DNA of 6,179 nucleotides from Bacillota bacterium (GCA_023457235.1 JAEWMK010000544.1:1-6179), one strand, 5' to 3'. Shown: positions 1-4,677, numbered from the stretch's first letter. The notes: generated from the sequence alone by a model not told the origin. Translations and numbers: made by a program.

Positions 1-650
1 GGGCTATGTTTCCCTTCTTTTGCTAGAAGTGGATTCGCAACTTCAAGATAAAATTGATGATCTGTTTCGTTCCAAACAATACGTGTATTCAAATTTCCCT
101 TTTTGGATTTATCTCCACGAGAATAAAGGGTATTAGAACGAATTTCCTTCCATTTCTCTTTCGTAATTTTGTTTTTCATTCGGTCAAAAAAGTTACGTTT
201 ACCACCGAAAATGACGGCTGGGATTGAATGGTTTTCTTGATGTTGAAGCAGTTCTTCTTCCTTTTCTTTTAGTTTCTCTAATCTGGAATGTAATCCCTTC
301 AAACAAACCTCTAACAAAACCTTTTTTGGTTTTAGTTTTCCTGACATATAAAGATCCATTTTCTTTTCAGTCTTTTTAATTTTACCTTGAATACCTTCGA
401 TACGTGAGGGCAATAGTTCCTTTTGACTTGTAATAATAGCCTGCGCTTGTAATACTGCCTCTTCAGCAAATCGTTTATTTAATTTAAATTGTGCATTGAC
501 TTGTTTAATTAATTCATCTGCCTTCTTCCCGTCAAGAAGTCGGTTAAACGAAAAACGAATGGCAGAAGAAAACTCAGCCATTAAATCAAATAACTCTTTT
601 TCATCAGCCTTATTTTCAATGAATAGTAAACCAATGCGAGTCACTTTCAT
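1..650 (-). CDS. tnpB: TnpB-like protein of the IS200/IS605 family, N-terminal part (runs off left edge)
   Basis: Leftward frame from ATG at 650 stays open to the window edge (216 codons visible). The start is supported by AGAGG at 664-660, nine bases upstream. The protein begins MKVTRIGLLFIENK. It has FSSAIRFSFNRLLDGKK near residues 27-43, a long Lys/Glu-rich predicted coiled coil at about 80-140, then VIFGGKRNFFDRMKNKITKE and NTLYSRGDKSKKGNLNTR before about residue 195. I recognise this order from TnpB/OrfB proteins of Bacillaceae IS605-type elements, which are RNA-guided nucleases that favour retention of the element. The RuvC catalytic residues and zinc ribbon lie C-terminally, outside the window, so activity cannot be judged. 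No TnpA (Y1 transposase) is present here. The family call rests on recognition, not a search. Confidence 0.75.
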   Translation of the reverse strand, partial: MKVTRIGLLFIENKADEKELFDLMAEFSSAIRFSFNRLLDGKKADELIKQVNAQFKLNKRFAEEAVLQAQAIITSQKELLPSRIEGIQGKIKKTEKKMDLYMSGKLKPKKVLLEVCLKGLHSRLEKLKEKEEELLQHQENHSIPAVIFGGKRNFFDRMKNKITKEKWKEIRSNTLYSRGDKSKKGNLNTRIVWNETDHQFYLEVANPLLAKEGKHS

Positions 651-683
651 TTTTATCAACCTCTATTTATTAGGATATACATT

Positions 684-692
684 ATTATACCA
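684..692 (-). promoter_or_regulatory. Extended -10 promoter for the TnpB-like gene
   Basis: On the minus strand TGGTATAAT (692 to 684) is a perfect extended -10 element, about 34 bases upstream of the ATG at 650. No good -35 box lies 16-18 bases further upstream, as is usual for extended -10 promoters. It would give the gene its own transcript, separate from the promoter-like block at 802-879. Confidence 0.5.
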
Positions 693-801
693 TAAACGGA
701 AACAAATGTTCTTGAATCAGGTGTAATTAATTCTGAAAATATTTTGGATATTTATATAGTTTTCTATATTTATTTATAACTTTTTTGAAACTGTTTCTAC
801 C

Positions 802-879
802 TCCCTTCTAATCCATTTGAACTACAAAACATTATACAGATGGCATCTTACAAAAATCTTACAAAGATCTTACAACGAG
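802..879 (-). promoter_or_regulatory. Leftward activator-type promoter block with three 11-bp tandem boxes (repeat copy 1)
   Basis: On the plus strand three 11-mers stand head to tail: CTTACAAAAAT (847-857), CTTACAAAGAT (858-868) and CTTACAACGAG (869-879). On the minus strand they precede a perfect TATAAT (836 to 831) and then a Shine-Dalgarno-like AAGGGAGG (807 to 800), with no -35 box. From the inferred start site the boxes fall at about -22 to -54. That is where B. subtilis PhoP binds TT(A/T/C)ACA hexamers repeated every 11 bp. No start codon follows the Shine-Dalgarno at a usable distance, so the original downstream gene seems lost. A diverged copy lies at 4606-4677. The PhoP assignment is inference. 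Confidence 0.5.
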
Positions 880-893
880 GTATCTAAAAATGC

Positions 894-913
894 TGGGACA
901 GAGTTCCCGACCC
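894..913 (+). repeat. GGGACA-type dispersed repeat, copy 1
   Basis: TGGGACAGAGTTCCCGACCC is identical over 20 bases to 3517-3536, and 18 of 19 bases match the reverse complement of 2829-2847. It contains a small GGGA/TCCC hairpin with loop CAGAGT. It begins a GC-rich island (about 894-960) in an AT-rich intergenic region. Confidence 0.75.
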
Positions 914-915
914 TC

Positions 916-963
916 TGGCCCAGTGCCGACACCGTGGTCCATTGCCAACCTCATGGCCCAGTG
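916..963. repeat. 10-bp direct repeat in the GC-rich intergenic island
   Basis: TGGCCCAGTG occurs at 916-925 and exactly again at 954-963. Between them GGTCCAT and ATGGCCC (936-960) can form a hairpin with one mismatch. With the adjoining GGGACA element this makes a compact structured block upstream of the CheY-like gene. The rest of 651-1064 holds no convincing gene. Confidence 0.5.
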
Positions 964-1029
964 TGTTTTTACCGTTTTTTCCCGGTTAATTATAGCAATT
1001 GTACATGATAATATTGGGGTTAAATGATT

Positions 1030-1049
1030 GTAAAATAGTCCTATTTTAC
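1030..1049. promoter_or_regulatory. Perfect 9-bp inverted repeat just upstream of the CheY-like gene
   Basis: GTAAAATAG (1030-1038) and CTATTTTAC (1041-1049) are perfect inverted arms separated by two bases. The repeat ends two bases before the AAAGGA ribosome binding site. It could be a protein operator or a leader hairpin that stacks beside the Shine-Dalgarno. A plausible -10 (GATAAT, about 1009-1014) lies just upstream, without a clear -35. Confidence 0.45.
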
Positions 1050-1064
1050 GAAAGGATGTTTCTA

Positions 1065-1433
1065 TTGAAGGGAATACTAATTGTTGACGATTCTCTTTTT
1101 ATGAGACGTCATTTAAAAAATATTTTAATTGAAGCAAACTATCAGGAGATTATAGAAGCGGAAAATGGAATGGATGCAATCCATAAATACAAGATTTTCT
1201 CACCTGAGATTGTATTAATGGATATTACGATGCCTGTGCTTAATGGGATGGATGCTTTAAAAGAAATAATTAATATTGATCCCCAAGCCAAAGTAATTAT
1301 TTGTTCGTCATTAGGAGGGCAACAAATCATTTTAAAAGAAGCTATTAAAATCGGAGCAATAGATTTCGTTGTAAAACCTCATTTTCATAATTTGGTGGCT
1401 ATTGTAAATAAGCATTTTACTTTAAATACATAA
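1065..1433 (+). CDS. Stand-alone CheY-like response regulator receiver protein
   Basis: Single receiver domain of 122 residues, the usual CheY length, with no output domain. Visible hallmarks are the acidic pair D8-D9 in ILIVDDS, phosphoacceptor D53 in VLMDITMP, S81 in ICSSLGGQ, and K104-P105. It resembles Firmicute CheY throughout (FMRRHLKNIL, MDITMPVLNGMDALKEI). The TTG at 1065 is chosen because AAAGGA (1052-1056) is correctly spaced for it. An in-frame ATG at 1056 would overlap that site, and longer starts add residues with no homology. No kinase, phosphatase or chemotaxis gene is adjacent, so it is an orphan whose partner is unknown. The usual Phe after K-P is His (KPH), on the output face, which may change partner recognition. 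Transcription probably ends at the hairpin just downstream. Confidence 0.9.
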   Translation: MKGILIVDDSLFMRRHLKNILIEANYQEIIEAENGMDAIHKYKIFSPEIVLMDITMPVLNGMDALKEIINIDPQAKVIICSSLGGQQIILKEAIKIGAIDFVVKPHFHNLVAIVNKHFTLNT

Positions 1434-1468
1434 AAGGCTGAAATAGGGACAGCCTTTGTCCCTATTTC
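1433..1468. terminator. Interlocking hairpins forming a probable bidirectional terminator
   Basis: Two overlapping palindromes are mutually exclusive. GAAATAGGGACA (1440-1451) pairs with TGTCCCTATTTC (1457-1468) in a perfect 12-bp stem with loop GCCTT. AAAGGCTG (1433-1440) pairs with CAGCCTTT (1450-1457). Rightward, the 12-bp stem is followed by the pyrimidine-rich TCTTCT. Leftward, the second stem is followed by TTTTATGT. The block separates the converging CheY-like gene and the stalk-domain gene. The stem contains the GGGACA/TGTCCC motif seen in nearby repeats. Confidence 0.7.
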
Positions 1469-1472
1469 TCTT

Positions 1473-2135
1473 CTATTGTTTAATTAAAACTATTTTATTT
1501 TCTTCATCCCATTCCACATTTGCTCCTAGTGCCTGTGAAATGAATCTTAATGGCACTAGCGTTGTTCCTTGATTAACTTTTGGTACGATATTTAAAGCAA
1601 CTGACTTTCCGTTAGCGATTGCATTCTTTTTGCCAATAGTTAAGGAGATTTCGTTAGCACCTTTCTTAGCTTTAATGGTTTGACTAGCTTGATCCCAAGC
1701 AACTGTTGCCCCAAGTGCTTCAAAGATGCCGCGTAAAGGTACAAGTGTAGACCCACTCTCTATTATCGCAGGATGACTAGTAACGAGACGCTTTCCGTTT
1801 ACTTTTACAATGGCAATGTTGTCTGGTAGAGTAAAAGAGTTCGTATACCTCTCACCCTCCTTCCCAATATAAATGCCTACTTCCGCACCTTCATGATACG
1901 CCTCTACTCTAAACTCACGGTTATCCAAAACAAACATTATATTAATGTAATCGTCCATATCTACTCCTGTTTCATAACCTTTATAAAGCATGGAGTAAAT
2001 CTTTTGATAACTAGTTGGAAAGTAGAATTTTAATATTTCTTGGATGACAGCTGGAACTTTGTCAATCTGACCTCTAGTATACTCGTTCTTTTCCCATCCA
2101 CCTATGAGTAGGCGAAACTCACCATAACGCGGCAT
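1473..2135 (-). CDS. C-terminal fragment: middle domain plus Cu_amine_oxidN1 stalk domain
   Basis: The 220-residue reading from ATG 2135 has no ribosome binding site. The same frame is open back to the A run at 2244, where a TGA lies immediately upstream, so this ATG is internal to the broken gene. Residues 107-220 form the stalk domain, with STLVPLRGIFEALGATVAWD and TTLVPLRFISQALGANVEWD as its two half-repeats. Independent translation is unlikely, and without the signal peptide it would stay cytoplasmic. Confidence 0.6.
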   Translation of the reverse strand: MPRYGEFRLLIGGWEKNEYTRGQIDKVPAVIQEILKFYFPTSYQKIYSMLYKGYETGVDMDDYINIMFVLDNREFRVEAYHEGAEVGIYIGKEGERYTNSFTLPDNIAIVKVNGKRLVTSHPAIIESGSTLVPLRGIFEALGATVAWDQASQTIKAKKGANEISLTIGKKNAIANGKSVALNIVPKVNQGTTLVPLRFISQALGANVEWDEENKIVLIKQ

Positions 2136-2158
2136 TGAATTAGGAACATAATGAAATT

Positions 2159-2716
2159 CTAAAGCTTCTTGACCACCATTTCGGACGATTTCTCCGTCAG
2201 GTGCAAAGTAATAATAATATATACCATCAACCCATACTTTTTTTCAAAACCCAATGTATTCGTAATAGTTTCGATATTTGTTAGAACATCATCTGTAGGC
2301 TTTGATGTAATTGATGGAACGGTTACAACCAGTGCTGGTGCTATTAATCCAGGGTCCGGAAAAGGATAAACTGGCTCCGCATGATTTTTTATATCATTTT
2401 CACGAACGAGCGTTACGTCTTCCGGGCGAACATACTCATTTGAACGATTAGAATGATACCGAAGCGAGTACCAACCATTCGACATTCTTGAATCAATCGG
2501 AATGGCACCATTTCTCTTTATAGTTCCAACTATCTTAGAATTAGTTGATGGTGCAGCGTATGTATTGATATATAGTTTATTCGGAAAAGCATACATATCA
2601 TTTCCATCTTGCCTATGATAATCTTCAACAACCTTTGGAGCTGCACTTGTAAGATTAGGACTGATTAACCCTAAAATTAAAATAATCAGGATGACCGAAG
2701 TTAGTATTTTTCCCAT
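2159..2716 (-). CDS. N-terminal fragment as read: signal peptide plus SH3-like domain
   Basis: As written, translation from ATG 2716 gives 185 residues. The first 158 are genuine: a lysine followed by a long hydrophobic segment, likely cleavage after TSA, then an SH3-like fold with NGWYSLRY at about 80-87. The last 27 residues are read out of frame beyond the A run and have no family resemblance. AAGGGGAT (about 2733-2726) is the ribosome binding site. If secreted, this fragment would lack the stalk domain. Confidence 0.6.
   Translation of the reverse strand: MGKILTSVILIILILGLISPNLTSAAPKVVEDYHRQDGNDMYAFPNKLYINTYAAPSTNSKIVGTIKRNGAIPIDSRMSNGWYSLRYHSNRSNEYVRPEDVTLVRENDIKNHAEPVYPFPDPGLIAPALVVTVPSITSKPTDDVLTNIETITNTLGFEKKYGLMVYIIITLHLTEKSSEMVVKKL
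2238..2244 (-). other. Homopolymer frameshift site (seven T on plus strand)
   Basis: Coding strand GAAAAAAAGTATGG reads GAA AAA AAG TAT. With eight A it would read GAA AAA AAA GTA TGG and continue straight into the downstream frame. A run this long is a common place for sequencing error, replication slippage or transcriptional slippage. The sequence alone cannot separate these. Confidence 0.75.
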
Positions 2717-2764
2717 TGAAGTAAGATCCCCTTTTTTACTAGTAATTTAGAACCATATTTGAGT

Positions 2765-2773
2765 ATTATACCA
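2765..2773 (-). promoter_or_regulatory. Extended -10 promoter of the stalk-domain gene
   Basis: The minus strand reads TGGTATAAT (2773 to 2765), a perfect extended -10 about 50 bases upstream of the ATG at 2716. The -35 region has no good match. The same TGG-TATA(A/T)T form precedes the TnpB-like and Spo0E-like genes. Confidence 0.5.
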
Positions 2774-2828
2774 ATACACATTATTAATCTTCCATACTTA
2801 AATCCTGCAAATCTTTATTGGGTCATGA

Positions 2829-2847
2829 GGTCGGGAACTGTGTCCCA
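2829..2847 (-). repeat. GGGACA-type dispersed repeat, copy 2 (inverted)
   Basis: On the minus strand TGGGACACAGTTCCCGACC differs from the copies at 894 and 3517 at a single base over 19. It lies between the divergent stalk-domain gene and the DUF1659 gene. A related fragment with CCCTTGTCCC lies at about 2883-2892. Confidence 0.7.
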
Positions 2848-2904
2848 CCCAAATCTTGATATTTTAAATAAAAAATTAAATTCCCTTGTCCCTTTTTGCC
2901 CGAA

Positions 2905-2935
2905 ACCTCCTATCTATATAGTGAAAGGAGGTGAT
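2905..2935 (+). promoter_or_regulatory. Very strong Shine-Dalgarno with a possible masking hairpin, upstream of DUF1659 gene
   Basis: GAAAGGAGGTGAT (2923-2935) matches the 16S 3' end over 13 bases, with ten bases between AGGAGG and the ATG at 2942. Upstream, ACCTCCT (2905-2911) is a perfect complement of AGGAGGT (2926-2932), with a 14-base loop, so the leader could fold the ribosome binding site into a hairpin. Whether the mRNA includes 2905 depends on an unmapped start site. Confidence 0.5.
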
Positions 2936-2941
2936 GGACAA

Positions 2942-3163
2942 ATGGCAACAGGGGTAATGAACAGTAGTCAACTTCGCATTGAATATAATCACGGTATGGA
3001 TTTAGATGGCAAACCCATCTACAAGGCAAAAAACTATAATAACCTAAAAACAACAGCCACACCTGATGATATTCTAAACGCTGCACTAGCGATGGCAGGT
3101 CTTCAACAGCACGAATTAGTTGTGATTCAGCGCAACAGCAACTTTGACATTGTTTCAGAGTAA
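2942..3163 (+). CDS. DUF1659 family small protein
   Basis: The 73-residue protein begins MATGVMNSSQLRIEYNHGMD, followed by LDGKPIYKAKNYNNLKTTAT, then DDILNAALAMAGLQQHELV and a short tail. This matches my knowledge of the DUF1659 family of Bacillaceae: about 70-75 residues, a beta-rich N-terminal half and one helix. ATG 2942 is chosen for the exceptional ribosome binding site at 2923-2935; the same frame extends upstream but without family sequence. It heads a cluster with DUF2922 and YvrJ genes, a conserved neighbourhood in the group. The biochemical role is unknown. No signal peptide or membrane segment is visible, so it is probably cytoplasmic. Confidence 0.88.
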   Translation: MATGVMNSSQLRIEYNHGMDLDGKPIYKAKNYNNLKTTATPDDILNAALAMAGLQQHELVVIQRNSNFDIVSE

Positions 3164-3202
3164 AGAAAGGAATTTCAAAAACTAGAGGAAGGAGGAGGCT
3201 AG

Positions 3203-3424
3203 ATGAGTAAGAAACTAGAGTTACAGTTTACTAATTTCGAAGGCAAAACAGCCACTATCTCAATCGATGATCCGATTGAACCAGTAGAGGCAGCTACAGT
3301 TTCAGCAGCAATGGATACTATTATTGCCGCCAATATCTTCACGTCAACAGGCGGAGACCTAGTTGTTAAAAAAGGCGCACGTGTCGTTGAGCGCAATGTA
3401 ACAGAAGTTGATTTAGGTTTATAA
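3203..3424 (+). CDS. DUF2922 family small protein
   Basis: The 73-residue protein begins MSKKLELQFTNFEGKTATIS, continues with DDPIEPVEAATVSAAMDTII, and ends with a beta-rich segment (FTSTGGDLVVKKGARVVERN, then VTEVDLGL). This is the typical DUF2922 pattern: a short KLELxFxxxxGK start, a DP...L/V helix and a final strand. The ATG is preceded by GGAGGAGG (3191-3198). It starts 39 bases after the DUF1659 stop in the same direction, so co-transcription is likely, and it is followed at once by a hairpin terminator. DUF1659 and DUF2922 proteins are of similar size and commonly adjacent. The function is unknown and no membrane segment is seen. Confidence 0.9.
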   Translation: MSKKLELQFTNFEGKTATISIDDPIEPVEAATVSAAMDTIIAANIFTSTGGDLVVKKGARVVERNVTEVDLGL

Positions 3425-3430
3425 GAAGAG

Positions 3431-3455
3431 AGGGAGCCTTGAGCTCCCTTTTCTA
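3431..3455 (+). terminator. Rho-independent terminator after DUF2922 gene
   Basis: AGGGAGC (3431-3437) pairs with GCTCCCT (3443-3449) across loop CTTGA, followed by TTTTCT. The hairpin begins six bases after the DUF2922 stop. It separates that gene from the YvrJ gene, which must be read by read-through or its own promoter. Confidence 0.8.
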
Positions 3456-3459
3456 ATAG

Positions 3460-3546
3460 TTGGGACGCGGGGTCGGGTTCTCCGGCTGACCGAGCCATGG
3501 GGGCGGCGGGAGCCATTGGGACAGAGTTCCCGACCCCACGTCCCAA
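3460..3546. repeat. GC-rich palindromic REP-like element with 18-bp arms; contains GGGACA repeat copy 3
   Basis: TTGGGACGCGGGGTCGGG (3460-3477) and CCCGACCCCACGTCCCAA (3529-3546) are inverted arms matching at 17 of 18 bases, with a 51-base loop. The right arm overlaps TGGGACAGAGTTCCCGACCC (3517-3536), the same 20-mer as at 894. The loop is very GC-rich, with a further GGCT/AGCC hairpin (3484-3496). The element ends four bases before the YvrJ ribosome binding site, between two genes normally close together, which suggests insertion. It resembles extragenic palindromes mobilised by Y1 (REP-associated) transposases. None is encoded here, so the class is inferred. Confidence 0.75.
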
Positions 3547-3566
3547 AATGAAAGGAGGTATCCACT

Positions 3567-3746
3567 TTGGAACAACTACTGCCATTCATCCAAGACTATG
3601 GTTTTCCGGTTGTCGTTACATTCTATCTCTTGCACCGCATTGAGGTGAAGCTAGATACACTGAATCAATCAATTCTCATGCTTCCAGAACGAATGGCTGA
3701 GCCGACGTACGCAGCAGATTTGAATACGAAAAAACAGTCTAATTAA
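3567..3746 (+). CDS. YvrJ family small membrane-associated protein
   Basis: The 59-residue protein starts at TTG, directed by AAAGGAGG (3551-3558) eight bases upstream. It reads MEQLLPFIQDYGFPVVVTFY, then LLHRIEVKLDTLNQSILMLP and a polar tail. FIxxxGFPVxVxxYLLxRxE is the signature of the YvrJ family. A short hydrophobic stretch (about 11-23) followed by a charged amphipathic helix suggests a membrane-anchored peptide; many homologues are 45-60 residues. It is the third member of the DUF1659-DUF2922-YvrJ cluster. Here it is set 142 bases from DUF2922 by a terminator and a REP-like element, so its expression may be uncoupled from the first two. The function is unknown. Confidence 0.88.
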   Translation: MEQLLPFIQDYGFPVVVTFYLLHRIEVKLDTLNQSILMLPERMAEPTYAADLNTKKQSN

Positions 3747-3757
3747 GACAGTTAGAT

Positions 3758-3820
3758 TGGGGGCGTGACAATGTGCCCGTCCCTTTGTCCCCCCACTCAA
3801 CCCGGTGTCCCACCCCAGAA
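3758..3820. repeat. Degenerate GC-rich GGGACA/TGTCCC element after the YvrJ gene
   Basis: TGGGGG and GACAA (3758-3771, with a 3-base bulge) can pair with TTGTCCCCCCA (3786-3796), followed by GGTGTCCCACC (3804-3814), itself a small hairpin. The block is C-rich on the plus strand in an otherwise AT-rich context and starts twelve bases after the YvrJ stop. It looks like a decayed relative of the palindromes at 894, 2829 and 3460. It could act as a weak terminator but has no T run. Confidence 0.5.
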
Positions 3821-3950
3821 CGACATTTCGAGGTGCCACTGAGACGAAACCCAAAAAGAGAAGTACAATTTTCCTAATTAACCTTAGTGTGATAGTTACC
3901 AAATTTTTTAGCCATTTTCGAAAAAGATAAATAGCATCCGATAAATTTTA

Positions 3951-3970
3951 TGGTATATTTATCCTATACC
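3951..3970 (+). promoter_or_regulatory. Extended -10 promoter overlapped by a GGTATA/TATACC palindrome, for the Spo0E-like gene
   Basis: TGGTATATT (3951-3959) is an extended -10 element about 34 bases before the ATG. GGTATA (3952-3957) and TATACC (3965-3970) are perfect inverted arms seven bases apart, covering the -10 and the expected start site. That is where a repressor would act. The -35 region is weak. GATAAAT is repeated at 3926-3932 and 3939-3945. Confidence 0.5.
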
Positions 3971-3992
3971 AAAATTAGGAGATAATTACCAT

Positions 3993-4151
3993 ATGAAAAC
4001 TAATACCGCAAATAAAACTAGTCTTTCACTTGAAATAGAATACTTAAGAACCGAATTAATAGAGTCTGGTATTAAAAATGGATTAAATCATCCTACTACA
4101 GTTTATTTGAGTCAAGAACTGGATAAGTTATTAAATAAATGTAAAAAGTAA
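3993..4151 (+). CDS. Spo0E-like aspartyl-phosphate phosphatase (sporulation regulator)
   Basis: The 52-residue protein begins MKTNTANKTSLSLEIEYLRT and continues with a helix (about 13-27), the turn GIKNGLNHPTT (26-36), then the second helix with SQELD (40-44) and LLNKCKK. Two short antiparallel helices and the SQELD motif define the Spo0E family. Its members dephosphorylate Spo0A~P (some act on other receivers) and hold back sporulation. The length is typical of the short members. AGGAG (3977-3981) lies eleven bases before the ATG. It is a lone gene: the next rightward stretch holds no intact gene. The family is recognised with confidence; the target in this organism is inferred. Confidence 0.9.
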   Translation: MKTNTANKTSLSLEIEYLRTELIESGIKNGLNHPTTVYLSQELDKLLNKCKK

Positions 4152-4604
4152 AACTTAGTAAACCTATAAATATAGTTAAATCTTATCATCGAACATATTA
4201 TAGCCAATATAAATCTGGATAGCCGTTCAAAAGAGGTTACGAAAACATAATAATCACCTTCTATTGTATCTCCATTTAATAAAAAAGTATTGCGCATAAC
4301 TTCATTTAATGTATCTATAATAGCAGTAACTCTTTAATCGGATATTTTTCTATTAACCATGATTCCCAACCCAATCGCGAATAATCCAATAAAAAACTGC
4401 TTCCTTCATAAACTCTTTCTTATAAAAGCTGTAAAAAAATCGTTCCAAATATGGTATTAGTAACTTTATATCTGAATCATTTCTTTGCAGTAATGCAGAT
4501 TTCTATAGTAATTTTTCTTCAAAATTAGACAAAAACTCATGTAGGTGGAAGGTAAAAAGACCACTGTATTTCTTATCATTAAGTGTAACCTTACTTGTAG
4601 CGGT
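4112..4604 (-). pseudogene. Degraded leftward gene relic with one membrane segment (unrecognised family)
   Basis: Leftward from about 4604 the frame gives protein-like sequence: ATSKVTLNDKKYSGLFTFHL, then HEFLSNFEEKLL. A TAG (4503-4505) interrupts, and the same frame continues with LLQRNDSDIKLLIPYLERFF up to TAA at 4353. At the six-base A run 4391-4396 a one-base shift enters a second frame with FFIGLFAIGLGIMVNRK, a clear transmembrane segment. That frame meets TAA at 4334-4336 and continues with RVTAIIDTLNEVMRNTFLLN, then DTIEGDYYVFVTSFE. A 61-codon ORF from ATG 4297 is the tail of this. The promoter-like block and Shine-Dalgarno at 4606-4677 stand directly upstream, but no ATG, GTG or TTG lies at the right distance. 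I read it as one decayed gene with two stops, one frameshift and a lost start. The family is not recognised. Confidence 0.5.
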
Positions 4605-4605
4605 A

Positions 4606-4677
4606 TCCCTCCTAAACCATTGAACTACAACATATTATTCTGATGGCATTTTTCAAAATTTTTACAGCAAGCTTACA
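4606..4677 (-). promoter_or_regulatory. Leftward promoter-like block (repeat copy 2)
   Basis: By eye roughly three quarters or more of positions match 802-875 in the same orientation. Shared landmarks are the core GAACTACAA, then GATGGCAT, and TTTTCA, TTTACA and CTTACA beginning at 4650, 4661 and 4672, exactly 11 bases apart as in copy 1. The minus strand has AATAAT as -10 (4640 to 4635) and AGGAGGGA (4613 to 4606) as Shine-Dalgarno. It leads into the relic at 4112-4604. Confidence 0.55.

Larger units (their letters stand above)
1473..2716 (-). pseudogene. Secreted SH3-like and stalk-domain (Cu_amine_oxidN1) protein, broken by one frameshift
   Basis: Two adjacent leftward frames form one gene. 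Adding a single A to the seven-A run (T run 2238-2244) joins them into a 414-residue protein. It has a signal peptide (1-25, ending NLTSA), an SH3-like domain at about 48-105, a Pro-rich spacer (about 115-140), and an unrecognised middle domain (about 150-295) containing KKVWVDGIYYYYFAPDGEIV. The C-terminal stalk domain at about 301-414 has two VPLR motifs, each followed by an ALGA-type helix and a V(A/E)WD strand. The coding sense on the far side of the break begins at once and continues without stops, so the break is recent, tolerated by slippage, or a sequence error. AAAGGGGA precedes the ATG. The protein would act outside the cell, probably in the envelope; substrate unknown. Confidence 0.8.

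Noticed and set aside
817..1008. 63-codon plus-strand ORF upstream of the CheY-like gene
   Set aside because: It has no ribosome binding site, is built across the promoter block and the GC-rich repeat, and its product resembles no protein family.
2759..2941. Longer start for the DUF1659 protein (134 codons)
   Set aside because: The extra N-terminal part is translated intergenic repeat; the strong ribosome binding site at 2923-2935 points to ATG 2942.
3199..3585. 128-codon minus-strand ORF
   Set aside because: It is antisense to the well-supported DUF2922 gene and runs through the terminator and palindrome; the residue make-up is that of a shadow frame.
893..3840. CRISPR array formed by the GGGACA repeats
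   Set aside because: Copies are few, irregularly spaced, in both orientations and separated by genes; there are no uniform spacers and no cas genes.
3669..3902. 77-codon minus-strand ORF
   Set aside because: It overlaps the YvrJ gene and the degenerate repeat, has no ribosome binding site, and shows no recognisable sequence.
4606..4640. tRNA-like GTAGTTCAATGG on the minus strand (also near 815-830)
   Set aside because: It resembles a tRNA D-arm, but no anticodon arm, T-arm or acceptor stem can be drawn around it.
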